This document shows, in pieces, positions 22,872 to 34,106 of a DNA stretch of 64,000 nucleotides (positions within the stretch are counted from its first letter, which is position 1; each line of letters begins with the position of its first letter). The notes beneath the pieces are model-generated. The model saw only the letters and a list, made by a program, of their open reading frames with translations. It searched no databases and was not told the origin of the DNA. Source of the DNA: Leucogyrophana mollusca (lineage: Eukaryota > Basidiomycota > Agaricomycetes > Boletales); contig MU266330.1 of the NCBI GenBank assembly GCA_021014945.1, positions 62,001 through 126,000 on the forward strand, in the 5' to 3' direction. The position numbers were made by a program, and so were the translations under genes.

Positions 22872-23190
22872 GGACTACCCCCATTCACGCAGGATAACAT
22901 CCTGAGTTTCCAGAAATCTACCCATATGCTTGACCTTTTTGCGGGTGTAGAAACCCTGCAGAAGTTTGTATTGAGTAGTTGCTTTGCCGAGATCATCTTT
23001 GCTCACACTGGCAGCTCGAATTCCCTTCATCGTGCTTTCCAGAATGCCCCCGGGACTCCCAACAGCTCTTACCATTTCTCAAACCGACTCGACCTAGTGA
23101 GCGACGTACTCCTGTGGCATCATAGCCCGTACGTACCCATCGATCAAAATTCTGGCCGGGAGGCTAAGTTTAATATCTCCATGTGACTCG
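22872..23190 (-). pseudogene. Possible decayed gene remnant
   Basis: The minus strand reads MEILNLASRPEF near 23180, then after a one-base frame change continues as IDGYVRAMMPQEYVAH, a TAG, VESV, a TGA and then an open stretch, EMVRAVGSPGGILES to RKKVKHMGRFLETQDVILRE (ending near 22875). The composition is clearly protein-like, but two stops and a frame change interrupt it with no splice sites that would remove them. I do not recognise the family. It could be a pseudogene or a misread small gene. Confidence 0.35.
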
Positions 23191-23325
23191 GTGTTTCAAG
23201 TTTCAAGCTGGATTTTGCTTCTTCCTCCTTCCTTTAAGCAAAAGGTTCTGATCCCGAGCCGTTTCAGATTTCCTTTACCCTCCAAGCACAAGGAGATACC
23301 GAGCACTTCTCCTAATTTCACAAAT

Positions 23326-24036
23326 ATGTCCGATAACACAACTCCGGTGACCGTGCCAGCGCATGAGATCCTGGTCATTTCAGGAGCTGGCTCAGAAGGC
23401 CGCGCGAAGCTGCTCCAGGATTGTATCGATGTGAGAATAGGAGTATTCGTGGACGAACAGAAGTTTCCTCTGGACGTTGAGGTTGACGAGTACGTAGCTT
23501 GGATGATGGCTTGATCTTTCTATTCGCTCAATTGTGATCGATGGGTCCTTATCCAGGCATGATCCGACGGCAACCCATATTTTGCTGCGGCTTGTCCCCT
23601 CTCTCAAGCCGATAGGGACAATACGCGCCTACAAAGTGGAAGGAGCCAATTATTATAAACTCAGCCGGCTGGCCGTTTTGAAGGAGTATCGTCAGCATCG
23701 TTTCGGTCGCGATTTAGTGTTTGCTCTCCACGATTGGGTGAAAGAAGACGCCAAGAAGACAGTGGGGCTCGATGTTGCGAAAGTTGTCAGTCATTCCCAG
23801 ATACCTGTCAAATCTTTCTATGCAAAGTACGCCACTGCAGCACTTTGGCAATCATGCAACTAATTTCATCCCCCCCTTTCTCAAGATACGGATATCTACC
23901 CGAGGTGATATCCAATACAATTCGGATCGTCTCCCCACACTGATTGCTCGCTCGTTTAATCTGTCAGGGTGATGAGTTCGACGAAGACGGTGCACCTCAT
24001 CAGAAGATGGTTGCCCGGTTATCATTAAAAGAATAA
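23326..24036 (+). CDS. GNAT-family N-acetyltransferase
   Basis: Exons 23326-23489, 23557-23826, 23886-23904 (19 nt) and 23968-24036; 173 aa. GNAT strand-helix order is visible: RIGVFVDEQKFPLDVEVDE near the start, a THILLRLVPSLKPIGTIRAY strand pair, then motif A KLSRLAVLKEYRQHRFGRDL (acetyl-CoA pyrophosphate loop) and a C-terminal YGYLPEGDEFDEDG...PHQKM that resembles small-molecule GNATs of the YjcF/ElaA type. The substrate is unknown. The TAA lies 222 bases from the stop of the convergent HMG gene. The small third exon joins in phase with the conserved KYGYLPEGDEF segment. Confidence 0.85.
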
Positions 24037-24257
24037 CGAAAGTCCTGTATACTTTCGCCAAGCATGGTATGTAATATGGTATACTACTGGGGGAGTCTAT
24101 CAATACAAGGAGGCGCACGGAAAGGAAAGTCATGAATATCAATCAAGTCCGGTGTCGTGATGAAGTCATAAAAAGATCTCCAAGCAAGTAAAAGCAACCT
24201 GCCACGCATCATCCACGCCCAAGAAGGAAAGAAAAACAATCAAACAAGAACGAATGT

Positions 24258-26179
24258 TCATAGACGGGTATATTGGCTGATCCCATCATCGGTGGCAACC
24301 CCCTCGCTCTCGCTTTCAGAACCAAACGAGTCGGTCTTGGCAAGCCGCAGGGCTCTGAATGGGCTCTCATCGCCTGGGCTGCCGGGAATGACGCTGAAGT
24401 TGATGCTGGTTCCAAGGCCAGTCGTTCCCTCTTCATACAGTCTCCTGGCGGCCTCGTACTCCAACTTCTCTTGTTCCGCTTGCGCAAGGAATGGCTAAAT
24501 GAAAGATCTAGTCAGAATTATCGCCAGAAAAAACAGACTTCATGAATTACCTTGCGCTCATCATCGGTCATCGAACGCCATTTGGCAGCGGCCAAAACGC
24601 TCTGCTTCGTGGTCTCTTGTTCGTCTCCGAACACCTCTCTGACTAAGGCGGGGTCAGACCGAATCCGTTGCAAGAACATGAAGTAAGCGCTAAGAGGCTT
24701 CTTCGGTGCGTTCGGGTCCTTGATGTTACTCTTGCGCGATCTGCCAGCCTTGCGCTGCGCAGTCCGGAAGGCATTCTCCCGCTTGATATCATCAGGCGTC
24801 AGGGTTCGCATGTAAGCAGCATTTTCGCGCTCGCGTGCTTCCTTTAGCACCAATGAACGTCGCTTGTACGGCTATAAATATCGAGATGAGAATCCGGAAT
24901 AGCATCAAAAAGGAGTGCGAGTTACCTCTTTCTCTTCCGCACTGAGACACGCGTACTCCTGTCCGGCCTCTTTCGCAGCTTGCGCAACATTCAGCTTCCG
25001 TGTGCTGGTCGCCTGATGTCGCTGGATCCAATCCGTGAAATACAGTTGCCAAGCGGATGGTGCTAACTTGGGCTGCTTCAATGTAGACTTGAGAGGAGCT
25101 ATAGCGGCGATAAGACCGGGAGTAAGCATGACGACAGCAGGCACGATATTGCTAAAGAAACACGTACCACCATCAGCTGGTTTCTGGGCGCCAGCAGGCT
25201 CCTCGGTGGGGAGCCTCTTCTTGCGGCGTACAGTGGCATCGCGGTCGTCGCTGACGCTAACTGACTCGGCGCGACGGCTGTAGCCCCTCGTCAGCGCCGG
25301 CATGCTGGTTTCCAGCGGTGCGGGAGCACTGGAAGATTGGAACATCAGTCCCAAGGGGTTGGCGTCTCTTCTCGCCTGGAAGCGTTGTCGCTTGTGTGGG
25401 TTCTCTGATAGGGGCGGGTACTGGGCCGGTGGGCGGCCGGACGACGTGGAGCCCGTGTACTGAGACGGCGCCCACAAATCAGATGCCCATGAAGGAGTGG
25501 GCAGAGACATTTCCGCCGGCGAGATAGATGAGACGTGCTGCGGCGGCGAGTTGAGATAGCCATCGGAAGAGTCACCCGGTGATAAAGATCGGGGAAGCGG
25601 ATGCAGTGCCGCAAAGTCCGATGGCGAGAACGATGTGTTGTGCGCGAAGGAGTGGTGACTGGCATAAGGGAGGAACGACGGGGGAGTCTGTGGGTCAGAC
25701 AAAGCACCGCGGATGGGTATGGGGGAGGTCGAAGAATCCAACGGAGGCAAATCATCTTCGTTGAGCCAGCGCGAAATGTTACTTTCATCAGCACCACGCA
25801 GAGGCGATTGCAAATCATCATAGCCGCCGTATGTCCCATTGTCAAAATATATATTGCTCGGGCCAGCATTGGATACATCGTATTCAGATGCGGCGCGAGG
25901 GGAAGCAGGATAGTCGGAGAAAAGGGGAGACATGTGATTATGGTATGCATAGTCGTTGGACGACTCCCAAGTCGGCGACAACGTTGGGCTAAAGAGGGGG
26001 GTCTCATCGAATTCGAAAATCATTGGATCACCACCGGGAGAGGAATACCCCAAGGACGGGCTGTCGGCAAAGTTCAACAGCGGTGTCGCGTCTTTCATCG
26101 GGGCGTCAGATGATGAGAAGATAGCGTGGGTCAGAGAGTTGGAGCGAGAGTTGCGAGTGCGGTAGTCAGCCATAGGCAT
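24258..26179 (-). CDS. Protein with two HMG boxes
   Basis: Exons 26179-25168, 25098-24926, 24871-24551 and 24494-24258; 580 aa. The first about 350 residues are Ser/Pro-rich and disordered. A first, divergent HMG box starts at about LAPSAWQLYFTDWIQ. A second, canonical one begins DPNAPKKPLSAYFMFLQRIR and ends WRSMTDDERKPFLAQAEQEK. The tail is acidic (GSESESEGVATDDG). HMG boxes bind and bend DNA; such proteins act either in nuclear transcription or in mitochondrial nucleoids. The start at MPMADYRTRNSRSNS is preferred. The frame stays open upstream to about 26461, which could add a basic N-terminus of possible mitochondrial character, so localisation is unsettled. Confidence 0.88.
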
Positions 26180-27059
26180 CGTAGAAGTGGGTGGGATATG
26201 TGGAAGAAAAAGGACGCGCGGTACCTGTGCTTTAATAGTGGGCGGAGCCGCGGGGGTATGACACAGCGAATCGGGAGGGGTAGGGGTATTCGAGGACCTG
26301 TACGAAAGCCATCGGGCCTGGTTAAGAGGGGCTCGGCTTGATATCCATAGCGGCCTTCGAATTCTATAGGCGGTTGCCATACTTGTCCGTATCTGACAGC
26401 CTGACTCGGATTGAATCAGCAGCTTGATCTTGCGAAGCCCAAATCTCCCGAGCTGCCACAAATGGGCGATGCTTCGGGATGGGACCTAAATCAGGAGAGA
26501 GCAAAGAGACACCAAGAATAGTTTACTCACCTGCGCAGAATATTCCTCGACGTGTGTGTGATGCAAAGCCCGATATGCTCATGCTTGAGCACTGGATTGG
26601 GAAGTCAACGTCAATCCCAGCGATTCGCAGCTGGACCTGTGCGTAACTGTGAATCGAGCCTGTCAATTCCCCGCAAACACGCTACCGAATGCCCTGCGGC
26701 GCTCACGAAACACACACAGATCACGAAAAAAGCGCAGAAAGTTGCAAATTCAAAAGAAATTTAGTGTTCCTTGGCGAGAAAATGAAAACGGTTGGAGAAA
26801 CAGAAAGCGCGACCTGCCCTAAACTTTGTTCTCCAACTGGCAAGTTGGGCCCGCGGTAGTGGGCACTATTGTTCATCGCCACCCCGCCACCCGGGGCAAC
26901 TAGTCCGCGATTTAGACACTTCGGCGGAACCAGATTTGTCTGTTGGCTGGGTGCAAGGCTGTACCCTCCTTGCGATACTCTTCTACAATGGAAGACTCGC
27001 GCCGTTCATATCCAGCACATCGATCCATTGACCGTGTACAGAGGGAAAAATTCTACCAA
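26180..27059. other. Intergenic, HMG gene to NDUFA13
   Basis: About 880 bases with the HMG promoter and 5' leader (an open frame without stops continues to 26461), then non-coding sequence up to the 3' end of NDUFA13. Nothing else is recognised. Confidence 0.4.
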
Positions 27060-27730
27060 TCATAGAACCACAATGGATTCTGCCGCCCGGTATCGCGCAT
27101 TGTTGTAAACACTTTTGCCAGGCTTTGAGGTTCCGGGGATAGTGGAGTTCGAGTAATAAGATGCCGGAGGAGTGTCAAAAAATCACATCAATCACCCTTC
27201 GAGAGATGATCAGTCAGGGGTATGACCACTTACTTCCCATCCCTTGACGTCCTTCATAATCTCCTTTTCACGCTCCAATGCAGCCTGCTGACGTCGATAC
27301 GTATCCCGGTCCCCTTCGGCCAAAAGCAATGGGACGAGGTGAATTCGGGACCAAACCTTCTCTCTTTGCAGTTCCCTAGAGGGAAAGAATCATCGCATAG
27401 CCCAAATCAGCTTAGCTGCCCGTTTCTGGCACGGCCCGAAAGAGGTCACAGTCGCTGATAAGAGGTGCGGCCGGATCCCACAGAAATCCACGTTTCACGA
27501 TGGGCGCACCATGAGAAGACACGTTTTGCATCCTGCTGACCCAGGACACCTCTTTGTCGGGGTTTGTTGGAGAGATAAACTTACCTCTTCTCCAAATTTC
27601 CCTTTCCGACGCGATAGAACCCATACGCGCACACGGCCGTCACGGCACCCAGGATAACGAGGCCACTTGGGCCGCGGAAGGGCAGATTGCGCTTGTACTT
27701 TACCGCCTCAAAGCCCCCAGGCGGCGGCAT
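27060..27730 (-). CDS. NDUFA13: NADH:ubiquinone oxidoreductase subunit NDUFA13/GRIM-19
   Basis: Exons 27730-27585, 27375-27234 and 27122-27060; 116 aa. The start MPPPGGFEAVKYKRNLPFRG and the transmembrane segment GPSGLVILGAVTAVCAYGFY are family hallmarks. They are followed by RELQREKVWSRIHLVPLLLA, EGDRDTYRRQQAALEREKE and DVKGWE. The protein is a single-pass accessory subunit of complex I in the inner mitochondrial membrane, required for assembly. Intron 1 is unusually long for this window (209 nt). The short last exon ends KSVYNNARYR. Confidence 0.93.
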
Positions 27731-28667
27731 ATCTCTACATACAAGAGACGAATGAGCGTTGACGGAGAAATCGAGTCAGGGCACTGACTGGCGGTACTGT
27801 ATCGACACTTATTCGCACACATGCCAAGTAAGTGACTTGTAAAAAAGAACATAACAGCCAGGAAACTTACTTGCTGTGTGTCTACGCGATCAAGGTGAAG
27901 GAACGGTGTTGTTGCTGTACACGGGCAGTTGCGGTGATTCCGAACAGTCGTGCCACAAATGACCAGCCCTAAAGTCCCGCCTTTCACACTCCCGCCAGTG
28001 GGCTCAGTTGTACTCACGGCTCGGGCTATACGGCTATCTCAAACACATCTTACAAGTAGGGATATATTGCGAGCCCCCCAAAATACAACACATGTATTTG
28101 TACAGGTAGGTATCGGTCAAACGCCACATCTGCATGTTCCGAGGTCGACTCTAAAAGTCACAAGTTCGTTTAGACTTACATGACAGCGATCCACCTGGAC
28201 CTCGGGGTAAGTATGGTGGCTTGACAATATGTTTACCTTTGTCGACCTGAGAGCCTAGCTCCATTCTCCGGTACCTAGCTTAGGGTAGCTAAGCCTGATC
28301 TGCGATCATACTTTGCGCGTACACCGGACGTCAGCTATCAAAGTTTGAACCAGTTTGAGCGTTCCGATCGCAGTCGTGCCACGAATAGTGCCTAATAGCG
28401 CCTACGTGTCCTATCATGTCGGTTGTGCGGAGGGTCTCGTGGATCCAAGAACCGACTGCATGCTCAAGTGATGCCCAGGGATAACTAACCGCATGTTCGT
28501 CGCCTCCCAAAAATTTAATGCTTCTTCATTTCGTGAGCCGCGGCGGATGAGAATTCGAAGGTTCAATTCGAGACTCAACGCCAACGAAAGTTTCGATGAG
28601 TAATAAATAGAGCCAAGGACCAATCCAGCGTCTCGTTTCTTCTTTGACGCCCTCAAGCACCGCCATC
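27731..28667. other. Divergent intergenic region, NDUFA13 to INO80F-domain gene
   Basis: About 940 bases between divergent starts. A short inverted repeat CTTAG-GGTAG-CTAAG lies near 28280. No further gene is recognised; a minus-strand frame of 105 codons (27700-28017) overlaps the NDUFA13 leader and looks fortuitous. Confidence 0.45.
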
Positions 28668-30593
28668 ATGTCCCACAACAAGTCTCCAGGTCCTTCTGTC
28701 AACTCCCATCCCCAAATGTTTGGACAATCTGTTTCGGCCCCAGCGACAAGGCAAAAAAACAAAACATACGCCACAGGTATAGCAGCTGGTGTGGAAGATG
28801 AGAAATACCAGGCAAAATACAAGGAACTCAGACGAAAAGTAAAAGAAATAGAACTGGTAGGTGGCTCGTCGTCAAGACCTCGCACGAGCGCAATCCTCTT
28901 ACACTAGGTCTCAGGACAATGACAAACTGCACTTCAAAGTGCTTCAGGCAAAAAAATCCATATCGCGCATGAAACTAGAGCGGGCGTGAGTATCTTTCTT
29001 CGGTTCACGTTCAAAATCATCTCATAGGAGAAAAGTGTCTTGTACGAACGCTTGTCTGCTGTTCCTCCATCGCCAGACGTCCACGACCATCATGCACTTC
29101 CGCCTATACATCCCGGCCCAGGCATACCACCACAACATGCCCATCATATAGGACATCATCACCACCGCGATCACTCGCACCCTGCGGACATGAACGATCA
29201 CGGTGCGATGGATTACATGCATCCTAACAGTACCGTCCGCATTATCTATGGACCCGACGGTCGTCCCATTCAGGCCCTCTCGGAAGGACCCATAGGACCA
29301 GGGGTGGCTCCATCCCACGCTGTGTCTTCAGTGCACATGTCAAGGCGCGGTTCCGCCTCAGGTCATGACTCCTCCCGTCAGCTACCACCCCTGTCGCAGA
29401 TGACTCCTGGGCAGCACCTCGAACCCCCGAGGGCACACGGACATTCGCACCCTCACAGCCCCCATCTACACCCACACAGTAACGGCTCTCACTCGCGTTC
29501 CCGCTCGCATTCCGCCTCTTCGCGGTCGCGTGGACATCAGGTACCCGGCCAGGGACCTCCTCACGGATACCACCAATACTCGCCGGACATCCTTCCGCCG
29601 GTGCAGCATGGGCTTCATAGCCCCCCAGCACCGAGTGAAAGAGAGCGATCAAGGCGTCATGATGTACATGACCGAGGTAGCCACCATGGTGACCCGCACA
29701 CGCACGGGAGACACTCGATGGTGGCACACTCGCACTCCTCGTCCTCACACTCTTCACTGCTATCCCCTCCTGGCGCTAGAGCAGGCTCTACACGCATCCA
29801 CAATCATCAGCGTGTTGGGCCAGGAGCAAATATCAACCATCCAGACATCGAATACGAGCGCGAACTTGACAGGGAGCGCGCTTGGGCGGCACGCCAGCGT
29901 GAACTTGATCTCGAGCGCGACTCCACTAGGGAATACGGCAGTTCTGCATCAATGCACGCTTCTCCCCCTTCTCATTCGCGTTCACGTCAGCCTCTTGACA
30001 GAGGTGATTACCAAGATCACCATACCTCCTCGTACAGGATTCGTGAGGAGCAGATTTACCCTCGAGAGCCTATTGGTCCGGGGGTACATGGCGGTAGATC
30101 TTCACGCTCTGGGACGCCACGATCTGGCTCCGGGTCTGGTTCCGGGAACGGCGCCACCGGGGAGGCCCCGTCACGGCCCGACACTCACGCACAGTATTAC
30201 GACAGGGAGCGACCAAGACCCTATGTACCGCGGACAGCCAATCAGCCACAGACGCCAAATGAAGAACTTGATTTCGTTCACGAGGACGGAAGGACGAGTT
30301 ATAACCGTGACCGCATTGGCGGGCACTTGCCGTCGGAACAGCAGCATCGTCCCCCTATAGAATCGTCGAGGAAGCGATCACGGAATGACATGGAAGTGGA
30401 TGGGGACGATGACGTCGATGCTTCTCCCACGGGAGGGAGCTCAGGAGGCGGAGGGGAAGGTTCCTCGAGGTTCGCAGGGGGGTATATTCCGGAGGACAGG
30501 GGATCGAAGAGGCTGCATCAAGAAGGTGCTTCAACTACTCCTTCTCGGGCCTTCAATGGGCAGGAGGAGCCGGAAGACGAGGCCTCGGACTAA
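28668..30593 (+). CDS. INO80 complex subunit F domain protein, histidine-rich
   Basis: Exons 28668-28856, 28915-28985 and 29036-30593; 605 aa. Near the N-terminus, a coiled-coil KYKELRRKVKEIELDNDKL...VLQAKKSISRMKLERA is followed by VLYERLSAVPPSP. This matches the INO80-subunit-F domain found in chromatin remodeller subunits. The rest is low-complexity: His- and Pro-rich (repeated HH and SHPHSP pieces), many Ser/Arg and Gly/Ser stretches, and an acidic end with a KRSRNDMEVDGDDDVD segment. A nuclear chromatin role is inferred from the domain. The His-rich part could bind metal or drive condensation; that is speculation. The long antisense frames over it are shadows of its biased composition. 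Confidence 0.85.
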
Positions 30594-31007
30594 TCTTGTT
30601 CGAGGACACGGTGAAAAAATTTCATGTGGGACAGCGACGTGGCTGAGTCGGGGTTTCCTTTTAGACGTTCTTGTGTTAAAGTGCTTTCGATGCCATATGG
30701 TTAATATCGGGGTTTACTGTACATGTGTGCATGTCGTCATATATTCTTGTACACCGTGCTGCGGTGCTAATTTATTTGATATTGTCTGCAAAACTGCTCA
30801 CTCGACGTCCTGTGTCGGCCACCTTCCTGAAGTGGGTGAAGGAGCGGATCAAGGGGGAATGAAGATCCTTATGATAGCGTTGCACTGCTAGCCGTCCACA
30901 AATACGACATGGCCTGACATTCGGGAATAGAAAGACGTGTCGTTGTGTCAGATCTGACGCAATTTCATCGACAAGTAGTAATGCAGAATACAGTCAACAT
31001 TAACCGT
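30594..31007. other. Intergenic 3' of INO80F-domain gene
   Basis: Holds the 3' end of the upstream gene (TGTA- and ATTTATT-rich around 30700-30780). No gene is recognised. Confidence 0.4.
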
Positions 31008-31930
31008 CTAAGTCCCCGCATCCGATCCACCTCCTTGCTCACCTAAGCCATGCGAGAGGCACGAACTCTCCCCGTCCAAGTACGGAGGCCATGAGGATGT
31101 GGAGCGTTCCGCAGATATCTCGAGCCCTATTGTCCTCTGCGCAGCCCAGGGAACACCCGATCTCCTCCGAATGGCTGCTTGATCAGACCAGTACGCGTCC
31201 AAGTCAGCCGAGTCCCTGAACACGTATCCTTGCCGCACGGGAATGGCCGTGGTGTTCTTAGAGCTCAACACCGTGAGACGGCAGTCCAGGATGATGTCCA
31301 TGATCGCAGGCCTGTGGCCGAAGCGTTCTGACTCGAGCGCGGCGAATTGGCGCGCTTCCGAAAGCAACTGCCCCGCGGGCGACACGGGAAACGAGGGAAG
31401 GGTGTTACGAGGAATCTGTGCGGATTTAGGTGTCCGCTGGGCATCAGATCTGTGGCATGACTGCGGGCCAACAATCACATCTGTGATTAGTCTTGAATGA
31501 GAACACTTGTCAGTCAAGGTGCTGTCGGCGGACAGTCTCGGGCCAGTGCGCTGTACTCTGCACGGGAGGCCGAATGTAAGTCCTACCAAAATAGATGTCA
31601 TTGTCTTTGGGGGTGACTCACCTGCTGTCCGCCGGGAGCACATTTTTCTTCTTAGGAGAAGCAAGTTTTGGGCTACAGCATGGGTTCAAGATGGCACTGA
31701 TGCTCATCATTTTGGCATGTGGAGCTTCCATGGAATGGGCTCGGGGGGATGTATCTTCCTTCCATTTTGTCGCTGCATAGGGTGGCCTGGTTTCGAATGC
31801 AGCTGCTTTGTGATCCACAAGAGGGACTGTGATCTTGCTCCTTTGTGGGGCTAGCCGCCCGAGGTAAAACAAAGCGGGCGACGGTACGTGTAAAAGCCTC
31901 GGGGAAAGTGGACTGGAGCATTGAGTCACC
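31008..31930 (-). CDS. Possible hypothetical gene
   Basis: Two coding-like minus-strand stretches: 31929 to about 31630 (ending KKKNVLPADS followed by a GTGAGT donor) and about 31480-31008, which contains LPSFPVSPAGQLLSEARQFA, ESERFGHRPAIMDIILDC and the tail SHGLGEQGGGSDAG. A GTGAGT..TAG intron can join the first to the sequence after 31600, but a later junction is unresolved. I recognise no domain. Its position downstream of NDUFS8 on the same strand does not suggest a function. Confidence 0.3.
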
Positions 31931-32404
31931 CTGTCAGAGCGCTTCAGCCGATCATGGCACCCGTGTTGGTTTCCATTGCGTCCGGAAAATCGAGCGTTGA
32001 GATATCTAGGAATGAAAAACGGCCGCCGAACATATCAGGAAGTCTTTATTGGATCGGGTTGCGACTAGCCGACGCAGTTCGGAGGATGTGTGAACCTCGG
32101 TTGGGCGATGTAGAAAATACAAAGCTCGAAGTGCAGCTTGCAGTGTTCACACAAGTCGCGGAATGCCGTAACGAGCACTGGAACACACGAACAAAGCGGT
32201 TCAACTCGATGGCTTTCCACCATACTCCAATCGCAGACAAACCCGCAAAGCACCGCAATTAATTCCTGGCGTTTGTGCTAGTTACGAGACGGACAGTCTG
32301 CTGTGGAAAACTCAAAGCAAATCAAGCCTGCTGGAGCAGATGGATTAAATCAAAGAGGTATGTACAAGGCCTGCCATGGCTATCGGACGTCCCTTCCTCC
32401 ACCT
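31931..32404. other. Intergenic 3' of NDUFS8
   Basis: No gene or repeat recognised; only short open frames. Confidence 0.4.
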
Positions 32405-33412
32405 TTACCGATAAACATGGTCCGCTAAAGGTCTGTGTCAGCGCAAGATCGTCCATTCCAAACGACTGCTGCTTACAATGCAAATTGGCAGCGATCTCAG
32501 CCTCAGCTCTGTCACCGTTGGCAAGCAGTTTCTCCTTGTTGTACAAGAGTTCCTCGCGTGTCTCTGTGGAGAACTCTTGATTTTGAGCTGGCGGAACGAG
32601 GTCAGGTTAGGGTAATGACGCGTGGCCAGCTGACATACTTTCAACGATGGCATCCACAGGGCACGCTTCTTGGCAGAAGCCACAGTAGATGCACTTGGTC
32701 ATGTCAATATCTAGGAGGTACGGGACCAGGGTTAGCGCACCCATCGGTACGTGGAAAGTAGCGAAGTCGACTCGCCGTATTTAGTGGTCTTTCTTGAACC
32801 GTCCTGACGGGCCTCACTCTCGATGGTAATCGCCTGCGCAGGGCAAATGGCCTCGCAAAGCTTGCAAGCTGGCGCTGGTCTAAGCCTCTACAAGGTCAAA
32901 GTTACCTGTAAAAGCTCACCGATACAGCGCTCTTCACCACTGGGATATCGTCGCAAGGCGTGTTCTCCTCGGAAACGGGGGGACAAGGGCCCCTTCTCGT
33001 ATGGATACATGATGGTGTAGGGTGGCCTGAAGAAGTTCTCCAAAACGATCCACATTCCTATAACCTACATGAATATAATATCCCTCCAGACGGCCCACGA
33101 CCTACCTCGGATGATCTCGGTGAAGAAGAAAAGGTGGACTGCCTTGTCAATGGCACCAGGTCCATCTCTGTAAGGGTCGATATCTTTGTCAGGCTCGTCC
33201 TTCGCTGTGAGACTCCCTGCTCCGAGTGGAGGCGATTTAACGGTAATTGGGTCTTCGAGCCGGCCTGGTCTATCAGTTATTTCTGCATGCGAGCAGCGAC
33301 TCGAGGAAATGTTGCGGTGCGCTATAAGTGATGAGCGCAGAGCTGTGGAGCGCGAAGCTACCAATAATTTAGGCGTCAAGCCCAGAGCAAGCCGTGGGCG
33401 GGCGAAAGACAT
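32405..33412 (-). CDS. NDUFS8: Complex I iron-sulfur subunit NDUFS8 (TYKY/NUIM)
   Basis: Exons 33412-33106, 33057-32920, 32868-32776, 32710-32639, 32587-32477 and 32424-32405 (20 nt); 246 aa. Two ferredoxin-type 4Fe-4S motifs are intact: [12 protein letters not shown] and [12 protein letters not shown], each C-x2-C-x2-C-x3-C-P. An Arg/Ser-rich mitochondrial presequence starts [15 protein letters not shown]. The conserved [17 protein letters not shown] type segment (here [18 protein letters not shown]) precedes the first cluster. The subunit carries clusters N6a/N6b in the peripheral arm of complex I. Intron 3 (32775-32711) begins GC, not GT; no GT donor keeps the frame through KTTKYDIDMTKC. 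The last exon gives the end DHVYR. Confidence 0.95.
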
Positions 33413-33564
33413 GGCGGTCAAAATCGGCGAAGGTCGACTGTTGGTGGAGACAGAGAGGTGTGACGGATGGTCACGAAAGTGTGACGCGTTCCAACTGACC
33501 AATCACATCACAGAGATCCCAAAATCGGGGGCCATCTTGCAGCTCACGGCTAACAGTGCTCAGG
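33413..33564. promoter_or_regulatory. Bidirectional promoter, NDUFS8 / prefoldin 2
   Basis: Only 152 bases separate the two divergent start codons. No TATA box is evident. Both genes are housekeeping, so shared control is plausible but inferred. Confidence 0.6.
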
Positions 33565-34106
33565 ATGTCGACGTCGAAAGCTAAATCCAAAATCCAGCCG
33601 CTCTCAGACCAGGGTACACTTTTTATTGTCAGGTCATCGTTCGTGGCTGATCAGGAAAGACTAGCCAGAGGTTCAACAAAATTACTCTCGCTTGCAAAGC
33701 GACCTTCAAGCTCTTGCTGCTAAAATCGGTGAACTTGAACAGGAGGCAGACGAGCACGGGTTAGCTCAACAACTGTTTCTACAAATCAAACTGATGCCCA
33801 TCTGGCACATAGGTTGGTCTTGACCACACTCAACGAAGCACTCGAAGAGGAGCCTGATCGAAAATGTTTCCGTCTGGTCGGTGGCGTTCTTGTTGAGCGC
33901 ACCGTAAAGGATGTCGTTCCCGCCTTGCAGACCAATCGTGATGGTGTAAGTGACCCAGTTGTATGAGCGAACGAGGACTGATACCCGTCATTTCTCTGTA
34001 GATCAGGAAGGTTATCGAGACCTTGACAGAACAATACACCACGAAGGAGCGAGATTTTGACAACTTCAAACGAGACTATAACATTCGGGCCATTAATAAA
34101 GCGTGA
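33565..34106 (+). CDS. GIM4: Prefoldin subunit 2
   Basis: Exons 33565-33613, 33669-33759, 33813-33945 and 34002-34106; 125 aa. A beta-type prefoldin layout is visible: an N-terminal coiled coil (VQQNYSRLQSDLQALAAKIG, ELEQEADEHGLVL), the beta-hairpin segment DRKCFRLVGGVLVERTVKDV, then the C-terminal coiled coil. The length is usual for the family. The hexameric prefoldin complex delivers unfolded actin and tubulin to the CCT chaperonin in the cytosol. The gene is divergent to NDUFS8. Confidence 0.94.

Noticed and set aside
25345..26113. Long frames on both strands over the HMG gene
   Set aside because: Alternative frames of its Ser/Pro-rich exon 1; no homology.
29242..29757. 171-codon minus-strand open frame
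   Set aside because: Antisense shadow of the His/Ser-rich INO80F-domain exon; composition reflects the sense gene and no domain is present.
29530..30360. 276-codon plus-strand frame inside the INO80F-domain gene
   Set aside because: Out-of-frame reading of low-complexity coding sequence; no conserved start or domain.
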